From Methylovirgula sp. HY1 (lineage in GTDB: Bacteria > Pseudomonadota > Alphaproteobacteria > Rhizobiales > Beijerinckiaceae): a stretch of DNA of 64,000 nt. Below, in pieces: positions 32,385-40,052 of this stretch. The position numbers were made by a program, and so were the translations under genes. The notes beneath the pieces are model-generated. The model did not search any database. It saw only the letters and a program-made list of their open reading frames with translations, and had not been told where the DNA came from. Location of the stretch: NCBI RefSeq assembly GCF_019343105.1, contig NZ_CP073764.1, positions 62,001-126,000 of the forward strand. The letters run 5' to 3'. Numbering within the stretch: the stretch's first letter is position 1; each line of letters starts with the position of its first letter.

Positions 32385-33502
32385 CGGTGCTTGCAAGCGT
32401 TGCTGGCCCCGATGGGCGCACGCCGCTATCGCAATCCGGCGCGATATCGGGAATCAGCATCAAAGACGATCAAGTCTTCGTCGCGATTGCCGTCGCGCCC
32501 GACGAAGCGGCGACGCTCGAAAGCATGCGCATGGAGGCCGAGGTCGCCATCAGAGCAATGCCGGGTGTCGGTTCGGCGCTCGTCATTTTAACGGCGGAAA
32601 CGGAACGCCAGAACGGGCACGGGCATGGACATGGACACGGGCATGCGCCAAACGGCGGCGGCGGCCATCAGAACAATGCGCCGCCGCAAAGCAATGGCAT
32701 TCCCGGCATCAAGCAGATCATTGCTGTGGCGTCCGGCAAAGGCGGCGTCGGCAAGTCGACGACAGCCTGCAATCTGGCGCTTGGTCTTTCGCGGCTTGGC
32801 CTGAAGATCGGCTTGCTCGATGCCGATCTGTTTGGTCCGTCGGTGCCGCGCCTCTTCGGCCTGAATGCGAAGCCGGAACTGGCCGCCGACGGCAAGAGTC
32901 TCGCGCCGCTCGAAAAATATGGCGTGAAGATCATGTCGATCGGCTTTCTCGCCGAGGAGGGCGCGGCGATCGTTTGGCGCGGTCCGATGGTCATGTCCGC
33001 CCTGACACAATTGTTGCGCGAAGTAGCCTGGGGCGAACTCGACGTGCTTGTCGTCGATATGCCGCCCGGCACCGGCGATGCGCAGCTGACGATGGCGCAG
33101 ACCGTGCCTTTGGCCGGCGCGGTGATCGTTTCTACGCCGCAGGATCTTGCGCTCATCGATGCGCGCCGTGGCGTCGCCATGTTCCAGCAGGTTCGCATTC
33201 CCTTGCTCGGCATCGTCGAGAACATGAGCTATTTCCTGTGTCCCCACTGCGGCACACGCTCAGACATCTTTGCACATGGTGGGGCTCGCCTGGAAGCTGA
33301 ACGCCTCGGCGTTGCTTTCCTCGGCGAGGTGCCGCTGGACATGGCCATACGCGAAACATCCGATGACGGCAGGCCTGTCGTCGTGAGCGCGCCGGAGAGC
33401 GCGCATGCAGCGGCCTATATGGCCATTGCGGAACGCGTCTTGGCGAGCCTCCAAGAAAGCGCAAGCCAGACGCGGCGAACTCCGAAGATCGTCATGGGAT
33501 GA
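32360..33502 (+). CDS. Mrp/ApbC-type Fe-S cluster carrier with His-Gly linker
   Basis: 380 residues. N-terminal MIP18 (DUF59) domain at about 1-75, a linker at 85-112 with alternating His-Gly (NGHGHGHGHGHAPNGG), then a P-loop NTPase with deviant Walker A ASGKGGVGKSTTA, DADLFGPS, DMPPGTGDAQLT, and the cluster-ligand pair CPHC near residue 294. The family (Mrp, ApbC, Nbp35, plant HCF101) carries [4Fe-4S] clusters. It overlaps cysG by 25 bases and is followed by a DUF971 gene. It probably matures DsrAB, DsrL, DsrK or DsrO. Confidence 0.95.
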   Translation: MLTNDDVLTVLASVAGPDGRTPLSQSGAISGISIKDDQVFVAIAVAPDEAATLESMRMEAEVAIRAMPGVGSALVILTAETERQNGHGHGHGHGHAPNGGGGHQNNAPPQSNGIPGIKQIIAVASGKGGVGKSTTACNLALGLSRLGLKIGLLDADLFGPSVPRLFGLNAKPELAADGKSLAPLEKYGVKIMSIGFLAEEGAAIVWRGPMVMSALTQLLREVAWGELDVLVVDMPPGTGDAQLTMAQTVPLAGAVIVSTPQDLALIDARRGVAMFQQVRIPLLGIVENMSYFLCPHCGTRSDIFAHGGARLEAERLGVAFLGEVPLDMAIRETSDDGRPVVVSAPESAHAAAYMAIAERVLASLQESASQTRRTPKIVMG

Positions 33503-33545
33503 GCGCGTCGCGCGCTGTTCGCAATCGGATTTGAGGAGTGACGGA

Positions 33546-33848
33546 ATGGATAGGGCTGACGGAAACCCGGCGGCCGTATGGCCGAGCGAGATAAGCGTGA
33601 ATGATCAAGGTCGCAGCCTGTCGATCAGGTTTGGCGAGGACGAGACGCTGACGCTTTCGGCTGAGTTGCTGCGCTTTGAAAGCCCGAGCGCAGAACCGCG
33701 ACGTGGCCAGCTGGAAGATGTGCGTGGCGTCAGGATCGTCGGCGTCGAGCCGGTCGGAAATTACGCCGTGCAGCTCACTTTCAACGATGGGCACAAGTCG
33801 GGGATTTACAGCTGGGACCTGTTTCACGATTTGGCGTCGGCAGCCTGA
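33546..33848 (+). CDS. DUF971 protein
   Basis: 100 residues. The family pattern is clear: PSEISVNDQGRSLSIRFGED, LSAELLRFESPSAE, VGVEPVGNYAVQLTFNDGH, SGIYSWDLFHDL. DUF971 occurs alone, in gamma-butyrobetaine hydroxylase, and as the C-terminal domain of plant HCF101, an Mrp-type Fe-S carrier. Being the gene right after Mrp, it likely serves the same client set. ATG 33546 has GAGGAG. 43 bases from Mrp, 34 from the DsrC paralogue. Confidence 0.93.
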   Translation: MDRADGNPAAVWPSEISVNDQGRSLSIRFGEDETLTLSAELLRFESPSAEPRRGQLEDVRGVRIVGVEPVGNYAVQLTFNDGHKSGIYSWDLFHDLASAA

Positions 33849-33882
33849 ACGGTGGTTTTAAGAAACTGCATGGGGAAGTGTT

Positions 33883-34221
33883 ATGGCATTCGAATTCGGA
33901 GGCAAAACGGTCGCGACGACCGCAAGCGGCTATTTGGTCGACCAGGACGATTGGAACAGGGAATTGGCCGAATATCTCGCCGGCCTTGAAAAAATCACGC
34001 TCACAGATCGGCATTGGGATCTGATCGACTATCTGCGCAGCGAATATTTCGACAATAATCAGAGCACGCCGAATACGCGTACCATTCTCAAGGCAATGTC
34101 CGAGAAATGGAACGCAAAGCTCGACCAGAAGACGCTCTACGACCTCTTCCCCCTTGATCCATCAAAGCAAGGCGGCCGTATCGCGGGATTGCCGGAAAGT
34201 CGCCGAAAAGGCGGCTACTGA
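33883..34221 (+). CDS. DsrC paralogue lacking both C-terminal cysteines
   Basis: 112 residues with the full DsrC fold: SGYLVDQDDWNRELAEYLAG, LTDRHWDLIDYLRSEYFDN, and the C-terminal arm SKQGGRIAGLPESRRKGGY. Where DsrC has QAC it has QGG, and the near-terminal Cys is gone; no cysteine is in the protein. It cannot carry sulfur by the known chemistry, so a structural, regulatory or decoy role is more likely, or binding to DsrAB or DsrK as a blocker. Last gene of the dsr run, 34 bases after DUF971. GGGGAAG before ATG. Confidence 0.92.
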   Translation: MAFEFGGKTVATTASGYLVDQDDWNRELAEYLAGLEKITLTDRHWDLIDYLRSEYFDNNQSTPNTRTILKAMSEKWNAKLDQKTLYDLFPLDPSKQGGRIAGLPESRRKGGY

Positions 34222-34510
34222 AACGTCGCGCGAAAAAATATAGCGATGCGGCTTGCATAAATGCGAGGGCGTTCGGGATGGCGATCTCCGCCGTCCCGAA
34301 CTGCCGGTGATCGTTTCGGCGGTTGAAACAATTTTGCGACGCGACAGAGCATGTTTCCGGAAAAGTTGAATGACTTTAGCGGGGTCTGGCGAGCGGAACG
34401 GAACTGATCTGCACTTGGGACTCGTTGCGCGCCCGAGGTGCATATCAAGTGCATGGAAGCCGCGATCAAGCGGTGTCTTTGTGAGCGGGCGGCGCAGAGC
34501 GGATGCGTTC
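34222..34510. repeat. Post-dsr intergenic with a half-copy of the dispersed repeat
   Basis: 289 bases without a gene, between the end of the dsr run and the converging radical SAM gene. 34347-34375 contains a half-copy of the GGAAAAGTTG repeat (CATGTTTCCGGAAAAGTTG). No clear terminator hairpin is visible. Confidence 0.45.
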
Positions 34511-35815
34511 TTACGTTGGTGCCGCCGCGCTTTCCCGCGTATAGCCTAAAATATTGCCCACTCTCGCGATCGGCAGGGCCAGCTCCGGCGCACGCAGAAT
34601 TTCGACCAATTCCGGATGCCGGGGGTGGGCTGGGTCGCCGATCCACTCGTCTCTGAATTCCGCGGCGCTGAAGGTTCCCCAATTGCGGATCATCTGAAAC
34701 GATACGCTGTCGGCGGAAAACTCCTGGCCGAGCCGGACGAAACCCGGCATTTCGCGGAAATTGCGCGTCTGCACGACCATGGAAAATTCCAGCGATCGAA
34801 TGGCGCCGGATTGTCTCAGGCCAGCGATGAAGGCGAGGTTTTTCCGCAATTGCGCGAATTGCCCGCCACGGCGGACGATCGCATAAGTTTCCGCCTCGGC
34901 CGCATCGATCGAAATATGAACATTGCGAACGCGACCGGCGAGATCGAGTTCCGCCCAGGCGCGGCTATCGAACAATTGCGCATTGGTGTGCAGATCGAGC
35001 GTAAGATGCGGAAATTCCTGTCTGTCCAGGCGTTTCAGGACGCGGCGGAAATGGGCGCTGCCGAATGGATCGCCAGAGCCGGTGACATAGACATTTTGCG
35101 CCGCACGCAGCAGCGGCAGGATAGAGCGCTCCACAAAGCCGTCGAGCTTGGCCTGTTCCTTTTTGTCGGCGACGATCGGCTCGGTGCGGCAGGTTGGGCA
35201 GGAGAGATTGCAGGAGCGATCATGCGAAAGGCCAATATACAGGGGCGGCGGCGCGGTTTCGCCTGAAGCCGCAAACGCGGCAAGCGTCTCGCGAACCTCG
35301 TCGGACTCCCGGTGGGGCAGCGATCGATTGCTGATCGCGCTGCAATAGAGCCGACTGCAATAGGTATAGGAGCCGTCGGTGACGGAGTCCCTGATCTTTT
35401 TGGCGATCGGGCCGGACCATTGCTGCAGCAAATCGGAATCGAGATTGCCGATCGGAGTCGGCAGCCAGTCCGGACAGCAGACATGCGCATGGCCGCGATT
35501 GGTCGTATCGAGATTCTGAAACGGCTTCAGACAGACATGGGTGCGCAGATAGGAGTCCGTGTCGGGGTCATGGCGCTGGCTGGCCCGGACCTTTCGTTGC
35601 CGAACCCGAATGCCGATGTATCTATAGACCAGTTCGCGAAGCGCTGCGACCCAAGGGCTGCGGCGGCGGCGTTTCGGAGGTGCCGAGCTTGCGGGTCCCG
35701 CGGGCTGCGCCGGGTCGCGCGCGGCCGCCGATCCAAAGCGAAACATCGACGGCCAGCGAACGGATTGAAGAGATTGGAACATTGCGGCTGGTCTGTCCGG
35801 TCCGAAAGGGCTCAT
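34511..35815 (-). CDS. Radical SAM protein with N-terminal cysteine-rich domain
   Basis: About 434 residues. The radical SAM cluster motif CNLSCPTC (CX3CX2C) lies mid-protein, followed by the glycine-rich TGSGDPFGS and strand-helix repeats to the C-terminus (VHISIDAAEAETY). Before it is a second cysteine set (THVCLKPFQN, HVCCPDWLP, CSRLYCSAI), which looks like a SPASM/twitch-type auxiliary cluster domain placed N-terminally. The substrate is unknown. ATG 35815 is one option; the frame is open to 35965, two bases from the divergent TPR gene, so the start is uncertain. The family modifies peptides or small molecules. Confidence 0.85.
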   Translation of the reverse strand: MSPFGPDRPAAMFQSLQSVRWPSMFRFGSAAARDPAQPAGPASSAPPKRRRRSPWVAALRELVYRYIGIRVRQRKVRASQRHDPDTDSYLRTHVCLKPFQNLDTTNRGHAHVCCPDWLPTPIGNLDSDLLQQWSGPIAKKIRDSVTDGSYTYCSRLYCSAISNRSLPHRESDEVRETLAAFAASGETAPPPLYIGLSHDRSCNLSCPTCRTEPIVADKKEQAKLDGFVERSILPLLRAAQNVYVTGSGDPFGSAHFRRVLKRLDRQEFPHLTLDLHTNAQLFDSRAWAELDLAGRVRNVHISIDAAEAETYAIVRRGGQFAQLRKNLAFIAGLRQSGAIRSLEFSMVVQTRNFREMPGFVRLGQEFSADSVSFQMIRNWGTFSAAEFRDEWIGDPAHPRHPELVEILRAPELALPIARVGNILGYTRESAAAPT

Positions 35816-35967
35816 GAGAGCGACGACGTTACGATAGCGATTGATGAAGTCTGCGCAAGCTTGCCACCAAGCCCGCAAGTTGGCCCTAAATTTGCTTAGC
35901 TTTACTGCGCTGGCGTCCAGCCTCTTTGCGTCGGCCGCTTCGGCCACATTAAATATAGCGGTCAAGA

Positions 35968-36471
35968 ATGCCAGAAGCTACTCCGCCAAAAATCCGCGTC
36001 ACCGACGGCGACCTCATCAATTTTGGCGAGGTTCTGCCGGAGGTGAATGAGATTTTGCAGCGTGGTGTTGGGCTGTATCGGCGCGATCCAGAGGCTGCGG
36101 ATCGGGCTTTTCGGGAGGCGCTTGCCCTGGCCCCGGATCAGCTGCCGACCTATCTTTGCCTTTATAAGATCCATACCTATCAGGGCAATCTCGACGAGGC
36201 CGTGGCGATCGCCCGGGCCGGGCTTGCCGAGGCGACACGCCAAGCTGGCCTCGATCCGGATTGGCAGGTTTGGCGGGCAGAGCAAATTTCCGACGACGTG
36301 AACGGCCCCGGCCATTTCGCGCTCTATACGATGAAGGCCTTGGCCTTCATCCATTTACGCCGCGACGAGAGCGGCGAATCGCGGCGCTATCTCGAAAAGC
36401 TCGCGGATCTCGGTGCGATGGAAACTGTCGGCGGCAGCGTGATCGCGGCACTCTCCGCCGGGGTTGGCTAA
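35968..36471 (+). CDS. TPR-repeat protein
   Basis: 167 residues with at least two tetratricopeptide repeats (GLYRRDPEAADRAFREALAL; YKIHTYQGNLDEAVAIARAG) and a third helical pair near FALYTMKALAFIHLRR. Cytoplasmic, no signal. Likely a scaffold or chaperone. Divergent from and adjoining the radical SAM gene; the shared promoter space is small unless the latter starts further in. A joint function is possible, since maturation enzymes often come with TPR adaptors, but is not proved. Confidence 0.8.
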   Translation: MPEATPPKIRVTDGDLINFGEVLPEVNEILQRGVGLYRRDPEAADRAFREALALAPDQLPTYLCLYKIHTYQGNLDEAVAIARAGLAEATRQAGLDPDWQVWRAEQISDDVNGPGHFALYTMKALAFIHLRRDESGESRRYLEKLADLGAMETVGGSVIAALSAGVG

Positions 36472-36603
36472 TTTGGGTTGGATGATTGGGACTGTATGAT
36501 CACGCTGACGTTCGGCCGCTGCTGGGGCTTCCCGGTTTTGGGCCTGACGGATGGCTCGTGACGACAAGCCCGCAAAGCATGGAACTGCCGAAAGGGAAGA
36601 GCG

Positions 36604-36918
36604 ATGGAAACTGTCTTCATCAGAACCACATCAGACGGTCGCAAAATCGAAGTGATCAATGGCGCCGTCTGTATTGATGGGCGTGCTATTGCCGAGACGC
36701 TCACCGATGTGAAAACCCATCCGAATAAGGAAGCGATCCTCTTCGCTCTGCCGAACGCTGCCTTCATGGCGGGACCGGTCGCGCTGACGGCGGAAGAGGC
36801 GTCGGTGGCGCGCGGCGCGATGGAAGCGGCGAAGCCCGGCATCAATGACCGCATTACCATCGAGGAGCGCTTCCGCAAGGGCTGGAACAAGCGCGCCTTC
36901 GAAATGGGTATCGAATAG
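36604..36918 (+). CDS. Unknown 104-residue protein
   Basis: METVFIRTTSDGRKIEVING start, then short strands, LTDVKTHPNKEAILFALPNA and an Ala-rich helix, ending in KGWNKRAFEMGIE. Not recognised. No signal peptide or cysteine pair (one Cys). A ribosome site GGGAAGAGCG precedes ATG 36604. Downstream is a 9-base-stem hairpin at 36953-36975 that may end transcription. It is 132 bases after the TPR gene. Confidence 0.65.
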   Translation: METVFIRTTSDGRKIEVINGAVCIDGRAIAETLTDVKTHPNKEAILFALPNAAFMAGPVALTAEEASVARGAMEAAKPGINDRITIEERFRKGWNKRAFEMGIE

Positions 36919-36952
36919 GCCCGGGCAGAGGCCGTAGTTCAAACGATATCGC

Positions 36953-36975
36953 ATGGCCGGGCTTGTCCCGGCCAT
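36953..36975. repeat. GGCCGGG/CCCGGCC hairpin (REP-like)
   Basis: ATGGCCGGG (36953-36961) pairs perfectly with CCCGGCCAT (36967-36975) over a five-base loop. It lies between two converging genes. Such GGCCGGGCTTGTCCCGGCC elements are frequent between genes in Hyphomicrobiales. Could act as a bidirectional terminator. Confidence 0.7.
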
Positions 36976-37034
36976 TCATGTGTTGCGGTCATCTTGTCTT
37001 TGTTATGAGCCCTTGCAGCGTCATCCGCCCTTGC

Positions 37035-37502
37035 CTATCTCGACGTAATCGCGTTGCGCAATTCGATCGCATGGGCGATGCGCTTGAGCTGCTCTATGCT
37101 CGCGCCGGTGCCGCGAATATCGAGCGTGCCATAGCCGAGCAACCGGCCGAGGATCGACTGGTCGACGATTACGGATTCGATCTTGTCTATATTCATCTCA
37201 TCCGTATGGCGCGTGATGAATCCGCGCTTATAGATGACGCGGTGCGTGGTCACCGCGATCTCGGTGGTAAAAGCATGCCACCAAGCGCGGATCAGCGCGA
37301 TCAAGCCGAACAGGAAAAACAAGGCCGTGAGCGCGATGGCGAGCATCCAAGGATAATTGGTTTCGTGATAGTGGACGGCGGCCGCTCCGGAGACGGCGCA
37401 GGCGAGGAACCAGGCGAGCGCGTGCCAATAGATGATCCAATGCAGGCGGCCGATGACGAGCACGTCTTCGCCCGGCTGCAATATGTGTTTCACATAGCTC
37501 AT
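37035..37502 (-). CDS. PH-domain (DUF304-type) membrane protein
   Basis: 155 residues. Starts MSYVKHILQPGEDVLVIGRL, two membrane helices (residues about 25-45 and 52-75), then the bacterial PH-like domain with the TTHRVIYKRGFITRHTDEMN and IESVIVDQSILGRLLGYGTL pattern. Family members are widespread and poorly understood. The reading frame extends upstream to 37856, but the family N-terminus fixes the start at 37502. Convergent with the 104-residue gene across the 36953 hairpin. Confidence 0.88.
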   Translation of the reverse strand: MSYVKHILQPGEDVLVIGRLHWIIYWHALAWFLACAVSGAAAVHYHETNYPWMLAIALTALFFLFGLIALIRAWWHAFTTEIAVTTHRVIYKRGFITRHTDEMNIDKIESVIVDQSILGRLLGYGTLDIRGTGASIEQLKRIAHAIELRNAITSR

Positions 37503-37650
37503 GCCGTTGCGGCCCGCAAAAGGAGGAAGCCGCGGCAGCCTATCCAATCGTCGCGGCGAGATCCAGGGATAACCGTTCGCAAAACGGATTGATCGATCGA
37601 AAGCTTCGGATATCGAGAGATCAATGCGTGGCGCCAGATCGCAATGCCAG

Positions 37651-39513
37651 TCATGCGTCGAGTACGCTGCGAACCTTGGCCGCGAGCTGTTCCAGCGTGA
37701 ACGGCTTGGCGAGGAGTTGGACGCCGGCATCGAGCACGCCGCCATGGACGACGGCATTCGGAGTATAGCCGGTCGTGAACAGCACTTTGAGATCCGGGCG
37801 GCGGCGGGTCGCTTCAATGGCGAGCTTTCTCCCATCGCCTTCCGGCATGACGACATCGGTGAACAGCAATTTTATGCCGGGCGTGCGGTCCAGAATAGCC
37901 AGCGCATCGCTGGCTTTGTCGCTATCGTAGACAGTATAGCCGAGCTCGCGCAAAGCATCGGTGGTAAGCCGCCGCATGAGCGGATCGTCCTCCACGACGA
38001 GGACGGTTTCGCTGGCATTTCCGGTCGCGACCGGAATCCCGGATGGACGGATTTTCTCCTGTGCATCGCCGATGAAGCGGGGCAGATAGATTTTCACGGT
38101 CGTTCCGGCGCCGGGTTCGGAATAGATCTTGATATGGCCGCGCGACTGTTTGACGAAGCCATAGACTTGGCTGAGTCCCAAGCCGGTTCCGGTCCCGGCG
38201 GGTTTCGTCGTGAAGAAGGGGTCGAATGCGCGCAGCGCGATGTCCGGGTTCATTCCAATGCCGGTGTCGGTGATGGCGATCATCACGAATTGGCCGGCGT
38301 TCACGTCGCCATAGTGGCGGCAATAGGCTTCATCGAGATAGGCGTTCGCCGTCTCGATCGTCAGCCGACCGCCGGTTTGCATGGCATCGCGTGCATTGAT
38401 TGCGACATTGAGAATGGCGTTTTCGAGCTGATGCGCATCGGCCTTGGTCCGCCACATGCCAGCGGCGGCGACGGTCTCGATCGCGATATGTTCGCCAAGA
38501 GTCGAGCGCAGAAGATCCGACATGTTGGTGATCATTCTGTTCGCGTCGAGTGGCTCGGGCGCGAGCGGCTGCTGGCGGGCAAAGGCGAGCAGGCGCTGGG
38601 TCAGGACGGTGGCCCGTTCGGAGGCCTTGACGGCGGCCACGATGAATCGTTCGACGCCGAAATCGCCTTTTCTGATCCGCCGCTGGATCAGATCGAGGCT
38701 GCCCGAAATCACCCCCAGCATATTGTTGAAGTCATGCGCTATGCCGCCGGTGAGCTGGCCGATCGCCTCCATCTTTTGTGCTTGGCGAAGCTGGCTTTCG
38801 GCGCTCTCGCGGAGGTTGATCTGCTCCAGCAACTCCTGATTGGTGAGCATGAGACGATCGCGCGCGGCGGCGAGTTCCATGAAGGAACGCCGGGTCGTGA
38901 AGCCGACCAATGTGCCCACGGCGCAGATGAGAAGGAACGAGGTGCCGGCGCTGCCCTGCAAGAGTATGCCAAGGGTTGTCGAACGCGACTGGCGTAATGC
39001 GAGCAGCCGATCCTCTTCTGCTGTCATCGCCGCTACCAAGCCATGAAAAGCATGCATGGTCTTTAGAGCGGTGCCGGAGCTGGCGGCCGCGACGGGTGGG
39101 CGCATGCGCCCGATCCTATCCTCTTTGATCGTGTCGCGCAGTGCCGTCACCCTGTCCGCAACGAGTTCGCGCAGTTGCTCGAGCGATCGTTGCTGGCGAG
39201 GATTGTCACCGACGAGAATGGCCATTTTATTGAGCGCCGCCGGCAAGGCGATGACGGAGTTTTCATAAGGCCTGAGAAAAGCGGCATGCTCGGTGAGCTG
39301 ATAGCCGCGCGCGGATGACTCGGCGCGCTGCATGAGGATTATGATCTGGGCGATCTGGTTGCGCACGGCCAGCGTGTGACGCACCCAATCGTCTTCGGTT
39401 TGCGTACGGGCAGCAAGCCAAAACGTACCGACGGCCAACACCGCGGCCAGAATGGTCGTGGCGATGAGGCTCCAATAGAGGAAGGTCAGCGGTTTCGGTC
39501 GGGAAGGCGGCAC
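37651..39513 (-). CDS. Hybrid histidine kinase with CHASE3-like sensor
   Basis: 620 residues. Membrane helix at about 10-32, a CHASE3-type helical sensor (residues 35-180, VRNQIAQIIILMQRAESSAR), a second helix about 185-207, HisKA with GGIAHDFNNMLG, HATPase with NVAINARDAM and GTGLGLSQ, and a C-terminal receiver with LVVEDDPLMRR and phospho-acceptor Asp in FTDVVMPEGDG. A self-contained phosphorelay of the type common in Hyphomicrobiales. GTG start at 39513. Signal unknown. The IS element lies 142 bases upstream. Confidence 0.93.
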   Translation of the reverse strand: MPPSRPKPLTFLYWSLIATTILAAVLAVGTFWLAARTQTEDDWVRHTLAVRNQIAQIIILMQRAESSARGYQLTEHAAFLRPYENSVIALPAALNKMAILVGDNPRQQRSLEQLRELVADRVTALRDTIKEDRIGRMRPPVAAASSGTALKTMHAFHGLVAAMTAEEDRLLALRQSRSTTLGILLQGSAGTSFLLICAVGTLVGFTTRRSFMELAAARDRLMLTNQELLEQINLRESAESQLRQAQKMEAIGQLTGGIAHDFNNMLGVISGSLDLIQRRIRKGDFGVERFIVAAVKASERATVLTQRLLAFARQQPLAPEPLDANRMITNMSDLLRSTLGEHIAIETVAAAGMWRTKADAHQLENAILNVAINARDAMQTGGRLTIETANAYLDEAYCRHYGDVNAGQFVMIAITDTGIGMNPDIALRAFDPFFTTKPAGTGTGLGLSQVYGFVKQSRGHIKIYSEPGAGTTVKIYLPRFIGDAQEKIRPSGIPVATGNASETVLVVEDDPLMRRLTTDALRELGYTVYDSDKASDALAILDRTPGIKLLFTDVVMPEGDGRKLAIEATRRRPDLKVLFTTGYTPNAVVHGGVLDAGVQLLAKPFTLEQLAAKVRSVLDA

Positions 39514-39537
39514 GAGATCCTAAGCGATGCATCTGCT

Positions 39538-39587
39538 AGAGCGGGATGAGGAAAAGTGTGAGCGGTTTTCCGCTCGCATCCCGCTCT
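39538..39587. repeat. Dispersed palindromic repeat, AGAGCGGGATG family
   Basis: Outer arms AGAGCGGGATG (39538-39548) and CATCCCGCTCT (39577-39587) pair perfectly, with an inner GGAAAA/TTTTCC stem. The inner part resembles the other GGAAAAGTTG repeats in the window. Confidence 0.75.
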
Positions 39588-39601
39588 AAGCTTTTAGAAT
39601 C

Positions 39602-39652
39602 GATCACGTTTATGATTTTGGATTGATTCAATCCAAAATCATAAACGTGATC
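39602..39652. repeat. 51-base perfect palindrome beside the IS
   Basis: Two 25-base arms, 39602-39626 and 39628-39652, are exact reverse complements with a single T between them. The right arm overlaps the CTAG target duplicate of the IS at 39652. Strong hairpin or cruciform potential. Could be a dispersed genome repeat that attracts insertion. Confidence 0.85.
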
Positions 39653-39668
39653 TAGAGCGCGTTGACAT

Positions 39669-40052
39669 TCAGCGTGTCCAGATGAATGCGCCGACGATGG
39701 ATAGCATGGAGAGGAATGCTCGCGGCGTTTGTTCGTAGCGTGTCGCGATGCGCCTGAAATGCTTGAGTTTCAGGAAGAAGCGCTCGACCAGATTGCGCTC
39801 GCAATAGAGCGCGAAGTCACAATGGACCTGGGGCGATGTTGTTCTGGGCGGGATCACCGCGACGGCGCCTTGTTCGGTGATGGCATCACGCAGCGATTTT
39901 GCATCGTAGCCCTTGTCGCCAAGGACATGCTCGGCAGGCAGACCTTCGATCAGAGCTTCGGCCTGGGTGATATCGCTGGCCTGCCCAGGCGTGAGAATAA
40001 ACCGCAACGGGTTACCCAGCGCGTCGACGACGGCATGGATTTTTGTGGTCAA
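39669..40052 (-). CDS. IS transposase, C-terminal part (second frame)
   Basis: About 127 residues carrying the second and third catalytic residues of the DDE site: Asp in VLGDKGYDA and Glu in CERNLVERFF. FILTPGQASDITQA and TRYEQTPRAFLSM are typical of IS5/IS427 transposases. It is expressed as a fusion with the upstream frame by a -1 shift at 40093-40099; the shifted reading gives GRSRGGLTTKIHAVVDA, matching the family join. Confidence 0.92.
   Translation of the reverse strand: MTTKIHAVVDALGNPLRFILTPGQASDITQAEALIEGLPAEHVLGDKGYDAKSLRDAITEQGAVAVIPPRTTSPQVHCDFALYCERNLVERFFLKLKHFRRIATRYEQTPRAFLSMLSIVGAFIWTR

Noticed and set aside
37503-37856. N-terminal extension of the PH-domain gene
   Set aside because: Overlaps antisense the end of the hybrid kinase gene; the family N-terminus begins at 37502.
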